NCBI RefSeq assembly: GCF_031127835.1
Contig: NZ_JARXHX010000012.1
Location: 62,001-126,000, forward strand
From: Pelagicoccus sp. SDUM812002
Lineage (GTDB): Bacteria; Verrucomicrobiota; Verrucomicrobiia; Opitutales; Opitutaceae
DNA length: 64,000 bases
Direction of reading: 5' to 3'
The notes under the pieces were generated by a model, which worked only from the letters and a program-made list of their open reading frames with translations, was not told where the DNA came from and made no database searches. The translations under genes were made by a program, and so were the position numbers. Shown one piece after another: positions 1 to 9,467 of this stretch. Numbering within the stretch: the stretch's first letter is position 1; every line of letters begins with the position of its first letter.

Positions 1-2338
1 CTTCATGGTCGCCGATATGGAAGCCGCTGACCACTACAAGGACATGACCGGCATGGAGGAGCGCAGCCGTGGAATTTGGGATACCGAAGCTGTATTCGAA
101 CTGACACCACAGTACGCTCGCAACGCGATCTACCTCAACACCGGCCTCGACCGCTTCCAAGAGGCAGCCTACCTTTTCGGCGTTCCCGGCACTAATTGGA
201 CTTGGTCCGTAAAGCTGAACGACCTCGATAACGACGGCTGGCTCGACCTCTATATCACCAACGGCATGGTGCGTAACCTCATCGACGCCGACCTCGTCGA
301 CCGTCAGAATACCGCTCGCTCACTGGCCCATAGAGCCCTCGTAGTCAAAAACAGCGAACCGCTTGCAGAACATAACTTCGCGTTCCGCAACACCGGTGAC
401 CTAGGGTTCGAGGATGTCAGTTCCGAGTGGAACCTCGACCAAGCTAGCGTCGCCTTCGGCAGCACTGTTTGCGACTTCGATCGAGACGGTAAGCTCGACA
501 TCGCCTATCTCGGCATGGACCAAGCCATCACCCTTGCTCACAATACAATCGGTGCGGATCACAACTACCTCAGCCTTCGACTCCGCGGAACGGTATCCAA
601 CTCGTGGGGACTCGGCGCAATCGTTTCGCTGCACAACGATAACGGGCAACAGCTCCGCCAGCTCAACCTCGCTCGAGGAATCGTATCCTCAGACGAACCC
701 ATTCTCCATTTCGGCCTCGGCGAGGCCGAACAATCGGACCTCATTGAAATAAAATGGCCCAGCGGAAGAATCCAAACCCTGCAAAACGTTGCAGCGAACC
801 AACTGCTCGTAGTCACCGAGCCCGAATCAAACAACGCACCGCAAAGGTACGAAAACAACAACGAATACCTCTTCCGCGAACGTCCAGACCTCGCAGCGAA
901 GTGGCCAAAGCATCAGCAGACCGACACCGGCGAATTTAACCGGGCACCCTTGCTTCCCCGATTAGTCGGGCAAAACGGTCCCGCTCTTGCTCAAGGCGAT
1001 CTCGATGGAGACGGCAAGTACGACTTCTACATCGGCGGCGGATTTGCGCAGTCGGGAACCATCGTTTACTCAACCACCGGTCCCCAGGACGTCGGAAGAG
1101 ATGAAACCAGCGAGGATATCGCTGCAGCAATTTTCGATGCGAATGCAGACGGTCTCAACGACCTCCTCGTCGTCAGCGGAGGAGCCCCTCGCCCCGGACT
1201 GGAGCAGTTTTCCGATCGCTTGTACCTAAACAACGGAGACAGAACGTTTACCAAAGCGAGCGAGGACACCTGGCCCGGTGATAAAGCTAGCGGCAGCACC
1301 ATAGCCGTCGGAGACTACGATCAAGATGGCGATACCGACGTGTTCATTGGCGGTTTCGCAACTCCGGAATCTTACCCTTTCCCACAAGCCAGCCGCATCC
1401 TTCGCAACGACTCAAGTACCTTCAAGGATGTGACAGCCGAGATAGCAGTTACTCTGCAACAAGCAGGACTTGTTACTGGATCGAGCTGGATCGACCTCGA
1501 GGGCGATGGAACTCTGGAACTTGCAGTCCTTTGCGAGTGGAGCCATCTCTCGGTTTTCAAACTTGAGAACGGCGAATTCAAAGATGTATCCAAGGATCTA
1601 GGACTCTCTAGCAAAACAGGCCTTTGGAGGTCACTCTCCACGGCCGACCTAAACGGAGATGGCCGCCCCGACTTCATAGTCGGAAACCTGGGACTGAACA
1701 CCAAATACGAAGCGAGCGATTCCGCCCCCGCAACCCTACTGGCAGGAGACATCGAAGGTGACGGGCGAATCCACACCATCGAGGCTTACTACGAAAAGGG
1801 GCGCCTCTACCCCGTTCGTGGGCGCAGCAAACTCAATTACAGTTTTCCTTGGGTGAAGGACGACTTCAAGAAATTCAACGATTTCGCGCTGGCGGAAATG
1901 GCCGACGTATTCGGTTCGGAACGCCTCGCACGTGCTCGCAGATTTGAGGCAACCGAGCTGCAGAGCGGAGTTTGGGTATCGGTTCCAAGCAACACCTACA
2001 AATTCATTCCCTTCCCACGTAGTGCCCAGTTAGCTCCTACCATGGGCATGGTGTCAGGCGACTGGAATGGTGACCAAATACCAGACCTCATCCTCGCTCA
2101 AAACTTCTACGGCCAAGAAGCCAGCACGGGACGACTCACCGGTTCAATCGGAGCGACGCTCATCGGCAAAGGCGACGGTAGCTTCGAGGTTCTTTCCCCT
2201 TCTGACACCGGTTTAAAGCTACCCGGAAACCAAAGAGCCCTCGCTAAAAGCGATCTCGACGGAGACGGAAACTACGAACTCATCGCCACCGAAAATGGCG
2301 GTCCCGTCCGCATTTTCAGTATCGCCAGAGGCAAGTAG
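1..2338 (+). CDS. FG-GAP/VCBS repeat protein with ASPIC/UnbV domain (5' partial)
   Basis: The reading frame is open at the left edge, so the N-terminus lies outside the window; the ATG at 5 is probably internal. About 777 residues are visible. They contain many Asp-rich calcium-binding FG-GAP/VCBS motifs, for example DLDNDGWLDLYITNG, DFDRDGKLDIAYLG, DLDGDGKYDFYIGG, DYDQDGDTDVFIGG and DLNGDGRPDFIVGN. Between the first and second groups, at roughly residues 185-270, is an ASPIC/UnbV-like domain (around LGLGAIVSL-type sequence and IKWPSGRIQTLQNV). This is the CRTAC1-like architecture, in which beta-propeller blades bind calcium, usually on exported or surface proteins. Substrate or partner cannot be read from the sequence. 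The gene ends 62 bases before the convergent dprA, with no clear terminator hairpin between them. Confidence 0.85.
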   Translation, partial: FMVADMEAADHYKDMTGMEERSRGIWDTEAVFELTPQYARNAIYLNTGLDRFQEAAYLFGVPGTNWTWSVKLNDLDNDGWLDLYITNGMVRNLIDADLVDRQNTARSLAHRALVVKNSEPLAEHNFAFRNTGDLGFEDVSSEWNLDQASVAFGSTVCDFDRDGKLDIAYLGMDQAITLAHNTIGADHNYLSLRLRGTVSNSWGLGAIVSLHNDNGQQLRQLNLARGIVSSDEPILHFGLGEAEQSDLIEIKWPSGRIQTLQNVAANQLLVVTEPESNNAPQRYENNNEYLFRERPDLAAKWPKHQQTDTGEFNRAPLLPRLVGQNGPALAQGDLDGDGKYDFYIGGGFAQSGTIVYSTTGPQDVGRDETSEDIAAAIFDANADGLNDLLVVSGGAPRPGLEQFSDRLYLNNGDRTFTKASEDTWPGDKASGSTIAVGDYDQDGDTDVFIGGFATPESYPFPQASRILRNDSSTFKDVTAEIAVTLQQAGLVTGSSWIDLEGDGTLELAVLCEWSHLSVFKLENGEFKDVSKDLGLSSKTGLWRSLSTADLNGDGRPDFIVGNLGLNTKYEASDSAPATLLAGDIEGDGRIHTIEAYYEKGRLYPVRGRSKLNYSFPWVKDDFKKFNDFALAEMADVFGSERLARARRFEATELQSGVWVSVPSNTYKFIPFPRSAQLAPTMGMVSGDWNGDQIPDLILAQNFYGQEASTGRLTGSIGATLIGKGDGSFEVLSPSDTGLKLPGNQRALAKSDLDGDGNYELIATENGGPVRIFSIARGK

Positions 2339-2400
2339 AAAGCGTGACACCTGCAACTACCGCGTCACTCCTCTAACAACCGCCCCTCAGCTCACCATAA

Positions 2401-3531
2401 TCATCTAAGCGCCATCTCAAAGCAGCCATCAAGTCGCTTGGCAACGAGCCCTTTTAATTCCATTGTCATTAATAGTACCGAAATTTCGGATACTCCTTTC
2501 CCCAGCTTTTCGCCAATATCCGCAAGACCCAACGACTCTCCTCCCGAAAGCAGCTCGGCGACGAGAGCTTCGTCTCCGTCGAGCTGAGGCAAACGCATCT
2601 CACTCTCCAGGCTCGATTGACCCGTTTCCAAATCTGGAATCAGTTGCAGGTGAGCGAGCTCTTCCAGCAGATCATCCACGCTACGCAGCAGCACAGCTCC
2701 ATCACGGATAAGTTGGTGGCTTCCTTTACTCGCTTTCTGGTCAACCCGACCGGGAATGGCGCAAACGATGCGCCCTTGTTCGCCCGCGAAACGAGCGGTG
2801 ATCATTGAACCGCCTGCATCATCTGACTCGACCACAATCACCGCATGCGACATGCCGCTCACCACTCGATTACGCATGGGAAAAGTTTGACGGTCTGCCC
2901 TTCTCCCAAACGGGAATTCGGATACCACAGCACCGTTTATTTGCGCCTGGCGAAACAGGTCAACATTCTCCGGCGGATACACGATATCAATCCCGCAACC
3001 AAATACGCAAACCGTCGAACCACCATCTACCTCTAGTGCCCCTTTGTGCGCAAAGGTATCGATGCCCCTGGCCATACCGCTGGTTACACAAAACCCCAAC
3101 TGGGCAAGGTCTCGAGCGAAACTCTGGGCAACGCTTTGACCGTAGAGCGTGCAGTGGCGAGTACCCACGATAGCAATCGACGGCTTACTGAAATCGTATT
3201 TGCCTAAACGATACAATCCAATTGGGGGATCGGATATTTCTTTCAAGAGCGACGGATAGTCATTGTCTTCGCATGATACGAATTCTACTCCCCGCTGCTC
3301 CGCCTGCGACACTTCTCTGTCCAAGTTGAAGTGCCTCGTCCAATCGAGTAGTACGTCAACCGCTTTGCGTTGAAGTCCCTTGATAGATTCGAGTTCGCTA
3401 CGCGAAGCGTTTAGTGCGCGGCAAGGGTCGCCGGAAAACGCGGCTAACAAGCGATTGAGGGATACAGGCCCAATCGCAGGCAGCCCGTTCAAGGCCCAAA
3501 AGGCCTGCTTACGGGAGAGTTGGAGTTCCAT
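2401..3531 (-). CDS. dprA: DNA-processing protein DprA (Smf)
   Basis: DprA binds incoming single-stranded DNA and loads RecA during natural transformation. The protein has an N-terminal helix-hairpin-helix-like stretch (GLPAIGPVSLNRLL), then the Rossmann-type DprA core with AIVGTRHCTLYGQ, TSGMARGIDTFAHKGAL, GCGIDIVYPPEN, SEFPFG and FPMRNRVVSGMSHAVIVVES. A C-terminal winged-helix-like segment (ADIGEKLGKGVSEISVLLMTMELKGLV) resembles the DML1/Z-alpha-like tail of the family. The frame is open further upstream to 3660, from a TTG. The ATG at 3531 is preferred because the family normally begins just before the LSRKQAFWALNGL segment, which gives 376 residues of usual family length. It diverges from the pseudogene starting at 3635. 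Confidence 0.93.
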   Translation of the reverse strand: MELQLSRKQAFWALNGLPAIGPVSLNRLLAAFSGDPCRALNASRSELESIKGLQRKAVDVLLDWTRHFNLDREVSQAEQRGVEFVSCEDNDYPSLLKEISDPPIGLYRLGKYDFSKPSIAIVGTRHCTLYGQSVAQSFARDLAQLGFCVTSGMARGIDTFAHKGALEVDGGSTVCVFGCGIDIVYPPENVDLFRQAQINGAVVSEFPFGRRADRQTFPMRNRVVSGMSHAVIVVESDDAGGSMITARFAGEQGRIVCAIPGRVDQKASKGSHQLIRDGAVLLRSVDDLLEELAHLQLIPDLETGQSSLESEMRLPQLDGDEALVAELLSGGESLGLADIGEKLGKGVSEISVLLMTMELKGLVAKRLDGCFEMALR

Positions 3532-3634
3532 GCTGCCACTCTGGGAAAACTCGGATAAAAGTCCAACCCGAGCTGCTCTTTCGTATTCAAAAAGCACCCT
3601 TCGAGGCATGAAATATTCTATCGGGGGAAGCCGC

Positions 3635-4883
3635 ATGACAGAGAATTCAGCTCCTCTCAATACTCCCTCACGCCGCAGATCGTTTTTGTTTTATACTCTG
3701 CTCACCTGCTTCGCTTTCGGAAGCGTTCCTATCTCCGCCGCTCCCAAATGGTGGCAAGCTGAAGCCACCCCCTTTCAAGTAATGAGCAACGCCCGCAAGG
3801 CGGAAACACAGAGAGGCTTCGACACCATCTGGAATGCTCGAGCAGGTCTGAAACTCGTCTTTCCACAACTGCGCGAAGACCAGAACGACTCGCTAATACT
3901 AGTAATCGCGGGCGACGCAAAGACTCGCGATCGCTTTTCCGTTCGTGATGGACGAAGGCGAAAATCCAACGGCGGGGATTTCGCAAACGATAGCGAAGGG
4001 TACTACACCGTGATAAGCGACCTAGGTTTCGAAGAACACACACGCGAGTCCATCGTCCACGAATACGTCCGCCACCTGATGCGTTGCAAAAACGCAGCAC
4101 CTCTTTCAGTTTCAATCCTTTCTCGGAATGGGATTCGCAGAGATGAAGAAACGCTTGGAAGGACATTTAAGCAACGGTCGTAGCTACACAATCCGGCGAG
4201 AGCTCGAAGATGAGCAAAAGGCACCCTTCCTGGGCGCTGAATTCCGTTTCCGAACAGAACTCCGAGTCCCTTGCTACACGCATTATACTCGACGTCCGTA
4301 ACAATGATGAATCCAGAGAACAAATACAGGAGGCTCGACGTCGCTGGCTAAATTTTTCAATCTCTAGGCCTTGGAGGGCGAGTGGCTCAACAAGAGCAAT
4401 CGTATCGACGAAGCAAATACTTTGTTCGAACTTTCTCTAGAGGAAGACGAGGATCAAACAAGAGCCCATCTGTGGTATGGGATCAACCAAGCGACCCAAA
4501 AGCTTGCGGGGAAATTCTACCGACCCGGCAGCCTCGACAAAGAAGAGACGCTTTCCCTCTCAACCCATTTCTTCAAAGCAAAGCAAACAGGAGCCGGCCA
4601 CCTTCCGCGGCTCTACATTTGGATCGGAGTCGTCTGGCTCAGCTCAGAGGTCTATCCAGAAAACCGTCATATGGCGGTCCTGGAAAACGCGCTAGCGACT
4701 TTTCCCGATAGCTGCGGAATAGCCACTGCCCTAGCCCTCTACTATGCCCGCTGCGGTCGCTGTGAAAAGGCCCAGGCCCTCATCAGCAACGCTCTTCCCA
4801 TGCTTCATGCCTCGTCCCGCGAAGACTTGCTCGCCGACTTCTCCGAAATTCGCTCTATCGAACCCATCTACCGAACGGACTAG
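3635..4883 (+). pseudogene. Decayed metallopeptidase-like (peptidase-MA type) protein with TPR-like C-terminus
   Basis: The first frame begins at ATG 3635 with a signal peptide (Arg-rich, then FLFYTLLTCFAFGSVPISA). It runs to a stop at 4183 but loses sense after IVHEYVRHLMRCKNAAPL near 4104. A frame with better sense, FLGMGFAEMKKRLEGHL, continues from about 4107 to 4298. A third frame carries ESREQIQEARRRWLNFS at about 4305-4365. The last frame (4371-4883) gives a 170-residue helical, TPR-like tail with NKSNRIDEANTLFEL and CEKAQALISNALPM. At least three frameshifts are therefore needed to join one protein. The zinc motif is also broken: the expected HExxH reads HEYVR followed by H, a single CAC-to-CGC type change. 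The GFAE segment fits the third-ligand region of gluzincins. The alternative is two short separate genes, 3635-4183 and 4371-4883, which I think less likely. Confidence 0.7.
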
Positions 4884-6415
4884 CTACGAAGCGCTTGTAC
4901 CAGAAATCCCAACAAATCTGTGGTGCAAACAGCCGTTTGCCCGCAGTGCTTCGCCAGCAGGTCCGCTGCCTTGCCATGCCAATAAACCGAGCGAGACGCG
5001 GTTTCGAAAGCGGACGACTCTCCTTGGGCAAACAAACCGCCGGTCAAACCTGCCAGTATGTCGCCGCTTCCACCACGGGAGAGTACCGCATTGCCTGTAG
5101 GATTAATCGCGAGCTGCTCGCCATCGCTCACGCGCGTGTTGCTGCCCTTTCTCACCACGGTCACGCCCCGCTGCTTAGCGTACTCAAGAACTGCTCGGTC
5201 CGAGCAATCCGCGTCACCGCTCAATCGAATAAACTCCCCCGCGTGAGGAGTAAGGATGACATCCTTGTTGCCGGACTCCCGAAAGGCTTCCACTACTACC
5301 GGACGTAACGCATCGGCATCCAGAACAACCGGCCTATCCCATAAACGACCTACCTCACTCAGTAGGAACTGCGTCTCCGCTTCACTCCCCATGCCTGGAC
5401 CTGCCAAGAGACAGGTCGCTTTTTCGGCTATCGACTTGACCTGCCAAAGCCCTTCTAGGGCGAGTCCACCTTCCGGCGTTTCCGGCCAAGTTCGCCACAT
5501 AGCCTCCGGCAACTGGCAAGCCAGTTGGGAAACGATAGACTCAGGAGCAAATACCGTCACCAAGCCTACTCCACTCTTGAGGGCGGCTTTCACCGACATC
5601 GCTAGAGCACCTGGCATGCTGCGAGAGCCCCCAAGCACGGCCAAGTGTCCTTGCTGCCTTTTCTCGCTTGTAGAGGAACGCAAAGACCGTAGGGGGTCTA
5701 GTATCGAATCCGTAACTACAAGCTCTCTTGCTAAACTCTCCCCCTGGAAGAATCCAATATCCAAATATCTTATATTTCCGGCCGCAGTGCAGGAGAATAG
5801 AGGCTTCTTGAGAATTCCCGTCGCGAAGGTGAAATCCGCCTTGAACACGCATTCGTCCGACTCGTCGCCATTTCCCGAGGGTAAGTCTACCGCTGCTCGC
5901 AGCCGAAAGGAACTCGATCCATTCACAGCTTCGAGCAACGACCGCGCCCCGTCCCGAAAAGGAGGGCGAAACTGCATGCCAAGCAAGCCATCCAACACGA
6001 TGTCAAACGTCCCGCATGCAAGTGCTGCAATGGCCGCTTCGCTCGGCATTTCCAAAATCTCGAGTTCTGTCTTTTTCTCCAACAACTCCAAAGCTCGACC
6101 CGTGTGCGGCTTAAAATCCCTCCGAGGGCCTGACAAAACCAAGGTAATCCCTTCCACACAGCCAACCGTTTCCGCCATTTCCAGAAATGCAAGGAGAGCA
6201 TCGCCTCCATTATGCCCCTTACCTATCAGACCGAGCAGATGCAATCCATTCTGCGGAAAGCCAGTCATCAAATAAGCGCTGAGCAAAGCTCGTCCTAAAG
6301 AGGTGCCCGCCCTGTTCATAGCATCCCACACCTCCTCATCCGTTTTCAAAAGACGGGATTCCAAGGAATGAGATTCGGAGCAGCTAAGAACCGGATGAAA
6401 GTATGCAGAGGCCAT
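4880..6415 (-). CDS. nnrDE (nnr): Bifunctional NAD(P)H-hydrate epimerase / ADP-dependent NAD(P)H-hydrate dehydratase
   Basis: This enzyme repairs damaged nicotinamide cofactors. The N-terminal YjeF_N domain epimerises R- and S-NAD(P)HX, and the C-terminal carbohydrate-kinase-like domain dehydrates S-NAD(P)HX using ADP. The epimerase half shows GKGHNGGDAL at about residues 65-74 and AAVDLPSGNGD near 180. The usual GxGNNGGDG reads GHNGGDA here. The dehydratase half has LAVLGGSRSMPGAL, LLAGPGMG, VVLDADAL, LTPHAGEFIRL and the family signature NPTGNAVLSRGGSGD at about 438-452. The 511-residue length is normal for the fused form. The stop overlaps the tail of the convergent pseudogene by four bases. 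It is probably cytoplasmic and housekeeping. Confidence 0.95.
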   Translation of the reverse strand: MASAYFHPVLSCSESHSLESRLLKTDEEVWDAMNRAGTSLGRALLSAYLMTGFPQNGLHLLGLIGKGHNGGDALLAFLEMAETVGCVEGITLVLSGPRRDFKPHTGRALELLEKKTELEILEMPSEAAIAALACGTFDIVLDGLLGMQFRPPFRDGARSLLEAVNGSSSFRLRAAVDLPSGNGDESDECVFKADFTFATGILKKPLFSCTAAGNIRYLDIGFFQGESLARELVVTDSILDPLRSLRSSTSEKRQQGHLAVLGGSRSMPGALAMSVKAALKSGVGLVTVFAPESIVSQLACQLPEAMWRTWPETPEGGLALEGLWQVKSIAEKATCLLAGPGMGSEAETQFLLSEVGRLWDRPVVLDADALRPVVVEAFRESGNKDVILTPHAGEFIRLSGDADCSDRAVLEYAKQRGVTVVRKGSNTRVSDGEQLAINPTGNAVLSRGGSGDILAGLTGGLFAQGESSAFETASRSVYWHGKAADLLAKHCGQTAVCTTDLLGFLVQALRS

Positions 6416-6437
6416 AACGGTCAGGAGCCTAGCGCAG

Positions 6438-8207
6438 CTACGGCCTGCGCACTACCTTAATTCCTGCGGGAAGGTCCACGTCACTCGAAACGCTGCCGTC
6501 TGCGCTTCTCCTGTGAGAGACATGGATAACTCCCCTAGGCGTCGGGTACGTTCCCTCCACCCACTCGAGAGTAGCTAGTCGCGGCTCGATGTAGACGGTT
6601 TCGAAACCTGGGGATGCCGGAGAAATGCCAAGGACAAACTCGCTGAGCCAAGCAGTGGGTCCACTCGCCCAGCCGTGACAAAGGCTATTCCGAAGTCCCT
6701 TGTAGCTATGCTCCCCGTAGGTCGCATGGACATCCACCTTGCCCTCCGGGACTAATTCGTCGATTCGAGCGGCATTATCCAACCAAGATAGATCGAAATT
6801 TTCCCAAAAGGTTGTCGCGCCTAGGTCAAACATTCCGCCCCAATACTGAGATATGAAATCAATCCCAGTTTCGATATCGTCCGCCTCTGCGAGAGCGTCT
6901 AGAACATAGTATCCATAAAATGTAGACAGGTCACTCGGCCCATCAACCTTGAGGATAGACTCTGCAATTTCGCCTGCATCCTTGATTCCGGCGAGTGCTG
7001 CCAAGGCAGCGGGAGCTTTCCTGCCGCTATGGATTAGAGGCGCTTCCATCAGACGTTTAGCAGCCTCACGGCATTTTTCGCTCAAAGCGGAATTGCCAAG
7101 TTCACTCATTAAAAGGCCGCCACTTTGCATCGTCATGACCATAAGTGCCTGCAGTCCCTCGTGAACTGCATCCTTTTGTCCGTAAGTTGGCCAATCCACG
7201 AAACGCACACCGTCAAGCGATTCCCGGCCGTCCTCTCCGATGTATTTTAAAAGCCGATACAACAGCTCCGTCATGTACGTTTCCTGTTCCGCTAAGTATT
7301 CTTGATCACCCGTTTGCAACCAAAGCTCACTATGGATAATAATCCACCAAAGGGAATAGGAGCTGATAGAATTCATCCACGTTTCCACCGGTGTCTGGTG
7401 TCTAATTAAATCTAGGCTGTCGGTCACTACTTCGTTGACGCCAAACACTGCTAGAATTGTGCGAACCTCCGGATGCATATCTCCGAGCCATACCAAGCGA
7501 TCCCTCTTTATCCCATCCCACAAGTAGTCCTGCATGTTGAGATGAACGGTGCGAGCGCCGGTCAACCAAATTTCATTCAGGCGTTCATCGCTGCTTCGAA
7601 ATGAGCCCAGATAAGGAATATCCCTAATCTGCAACATCGCCCTGACTTCATCCAGTTCGACGGATAGATCCGCTTCGAGGTTATCGATTCTCATGAAACG
7701 AAATCCACCCGGGCCGACCATCGTTTTTCCCAGCCAAGCGAGTTCCACTACCTGATCCCGAATCGCGCAATCGTTGCTTGCGTTGGAGGCCTCCCCAATT
7801 TCCGACATCGCCTCTGAAACCGATTCACCCAAGCGAATTCTCGCCTTTCGCAATCGATCCTTTTCAGGCATCACCGGAGTCACGATCTCGACCCACCCAC
7901 TTATTTCGCGACCAAAATCGATGAGGATAGATCCGCCGGGCCCTATGGAAGTCGGCGTGGTCACACCCATCAAGATGGCCTGCCCAGGTTTGTCATCGAG
8001 CAGCGACTGAGAATTCGAAACTCCAAGATCAGAGGTCCACACAATTCGCTTCGGATAAACTTCAAAAGTCGATAACGGTGACTTTTTCAATACATCCAAC
8101 TCTTGTTCCATAGAGCGTGATTCCATCGTTTTCGCTCGAAGGCATAGCCCCAGTCCGCAAAAAATCGAAAGCGTGAGAAAACAGAGCCGGAAGGTAAGAA
8201 AGCTCAT
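6438..8207 (-). CDS. Exported GH78-like (alpha-L-rhamnosidase family) glycoside hydrolase
   Basis: The 589-residue protein starts with a hydrophobic signal (MSFLTFRLCFLTLSIFCGLG). A beta-sandwich-like region is followed by the (alpha/alpha)6 core. The core signature is DGIKRDRLVWLGDMHPE, followed by YSLWWI, GATTFWENFDLSWLD and a C-terminal HGWASGPTAWLSEFVLG-IEPRL segment typical of the rhamnosidase C-domain. In characterised GH78 enzymes the first motif has an acidic residue after RD (RDER); here it reads RDRL. Substrate specificity may therefore differ and activity on rhamnosides is not assured. It lies 22 bases upstream of the hydrate-repair gene on the same strand, but no other polysaccharide genes are near. 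Confidence 0.8.
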   Translation of the reverse strand: MSFLTFRLCFLTLSIFCGLGLCLRAKTMESRSMEQELDVLKKSPLSTFEVYPKRIVWTSDLGVSNSQSLLDDKPGQAILMGVTTPTSIGPGGSILIDFGREISGWVEIVTPVMPEKDRLRKARIRLGESVSEAMSEIGEASNASNDCAIRDQVVELAWLGKTMVGPGGFRFMRIDNLEADLSVELDEVRAMLQIRDIPYLGSFRSSDERLNEIWLTGARTVHLNMQDYLWDGIKRDRLVWLGDMHPEVRTILAVFGVNEVVTDSLDLIRHQTPVETWMNSISSYSLWWIIIHSELWLQTGDQEYLAEQETYMTELLYRLLKYIGEDGRESLDGVRFVDWPTYGQKDAVHEGLQALMVMTMQSGGLLMSELGNSALSEKCREAAKRLMEAPLIHSGRKAPAALAALAGIKDAGEIAESILKVDGPSDLSTFYGYYVLDALAEADDIETGIDFISQYWGGMFDLGATTFWENFDLSWLDNAARIDELVPEGKVDVHATYGEHSYKGLRNSLCHGWASGPTAWLSEFVLGISPASPGFETVYIEPRLATLEWVEGTYPTPRGVIHVSHRRSADGSVSSDVDLPAGIKVVRRP

Positions 8208-8235
8208 GGTGCCAATGACAACGTAATCAACCTCT

Positions 8236-8643
8236 TTAACCTAATATCGTGGCGAACGCGATAGCGTTGTCCTCCGCATGGGAAAGGCTGATTGCCACGC
8301 GTTTACCACCAACTTGGCAGAGCAGGAGCCGACCCAGTTCGTCGAGTTCGACCACCGGTTGTCCCCGATTTCCTGATACGACACCGATAGACTTCCAATT
8401 AAGATATTCGCCGATCCCAGTAGTGAACGCTTTCGCCACCGCTTCCTTCGCTGCAAAACGGGCAGCGTAACGCTCGCTCGGGTCTTTAAATTTGGAACAA
8501 TACTCTCTTTCCGAATCCGTGTAAACTCGCCCAAGAAAACGATCTCCCTGCCGTGCTATCAATTTGCGAATCCGAGAAACGGATACGATGTCGACACCAA
8601 TCCCCAATACGGGACCTTTGTGCGGCAGATTGATCGCGTCCAT
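8236..8643 (-). CDS. acpS: Holo-[acyl-carrier-protein] synthase
   Basis: AcpS transfers the 4'-phosphopantetheine arm of CoA to the serine of acyl carrier protein, activating it for fatty acid synthesis. At 135 residues it has the usual length. The two family signatures are present: GIGVDIVSVSRI with Mg-binding Asp18, and ERYAARFAAKEAVAKAF with Glu67. The C-terminus (VAISLSHAEDNAIAFATIL) matches the family end. Its ATG directly follows the pdxJ stop codon (TAG then ATG with no spacer), so the two are co-transcribed and probably translationally coupled, an arrangement also common in proteobacteria. Confidence 0.96.
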   Translation of the reverse strand: MDAINLPHKGPVLGIGVDIVSVSRIRKLIARQGDRFLGRVYTDSEREYCSKFKDPSERYAARFAAKEAVAKAFTTGIGEYLNWKSIGVVSGNRGQPVVELDELGRLLLCQVGGKRVAISLSHAEDNAIAFATILG

Positions 8644-9405
8644 CTATGCTCCCGCGATCAGGGCTTTCATTTCGCGCACCGCTTCGTCGATTCCGAAATA
8701 AAGAGCTCGGCTGATAATGCTATGCCCGATATTGAGTTCGTGAAGGTAAGGGATAGTGATGACCTCGCCCACATTCACATAGTTAATGCCATGGCCAGCG
8801 TTGACGATGAGGCCGAGCTCGTCGGCCAGCGTAGCGCCTTCGACCAGACGGTCGTACTCCGCCTGCCGTTCGCCGGACTTGTAGTAGGCATTCGCATACG
8901 CGCCCGTGTGCAGCTCGATGTACTTGGCTCCCGCCTTGGCAGAGGCTTCGATTTGCTCCGCAACGGGATCGATAAATAGGCTCGATTCAATCCCTGCATC
9001 CGCGGCGGACTTGACGATGCGCTCGATGCGCTCGAACTGTCCTGCCACCTCGAGGCCCCCTTCGGTCGTAACTTCTTCGCGACTTTCCGGAACCACGCAG
9101 ATCGCTTCCGGCAGTACTTCCAGCGCGAAAGTGAGCATCTCGTCCGTAGCTGCCATCTCCATGTTCAAGCGCGTCGCAATGCACTCACGCAAGCGGCGAA
9201 CATCGGCTTGCTGAATGTGTCTAGCATCCTCTCGCGGATGAACGGTAATCCCTTGAGCGCCGGCCTTCTCACACAGGAGGGCGATCGTGATGGGATCTGG
9301 TTCGACGAACTGGCCGCAGCCTCGCGGGCTGTCCTTGTATCGTGCTTGGCGGACGGTGGCGACATGGTCGATGTTGACGCCGAGGAGGATGCTTTTACTA
9401 GACAT
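8644..9405 (-). CDS. pdxJ: Pyridoxine 5'-phosphate synthase
   Basis: PdxJ condenses 1-deoxy-xylulose 5-phosphate with 3-amino-2-oxopropyl phosphate to pyridoxine 5'-phosphate in the DXP-dependent vitamin B6 route. The 253-residue TIM-barrel protein shows LLGVNIDHVATVRQAR at the start, GITVHPREDARHI, AICVVPE, YIELHTGAYANAY, NAGHGINYVNV and ELNIGHSIISRAL, all in family order. It is the first gene of the pdxJ-acpS pair and diverges from the membrane protein at 9468 across 62 bases that must hold both promoters. Confidence 0.97.
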   Translation of the reverse strand: MSSKSILLGVNIDHVATVRQARYKDSPRGCGQFVEPDPITIALLCEKAGAQGITVHPREDARHIQQADVRRLRECIATRLNMEMAATDEMLTFALEVLPEAICVVPESREEVTTEGGLEVAGQFERIERIVKSAADAGIESSLFIDPVAEQIEASAKAGAKYIELHTGAYANAYYKSGERQAEYDRLVEGATLADELGLIVNAGHGINYVNVGEVITIPYLHELNIGHSIISRALYFGIDEAVREMKALIAGA

Positions 9406-9467
9406 ATTCGTATTTTCCGCAAGGTATAGGACTCGCCTACGCCTGACGCAATCAAAGCTTCCAAAGA

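Noticed and set aside
2339-2400. Terminator between the convergent FG-GAP gene and dprA
   Set aside because: Only a five-base GTGAC/GTCAC pair with a long loop and no T-run could be found.
5256-6275. A 339-codon plus-strand frame opposite the NAD(P)H-hydrate repair gene
   Set aside because: It is Ser/Pro/Arg-rich shadow sequence with no domain, opposite a well-supported gene.
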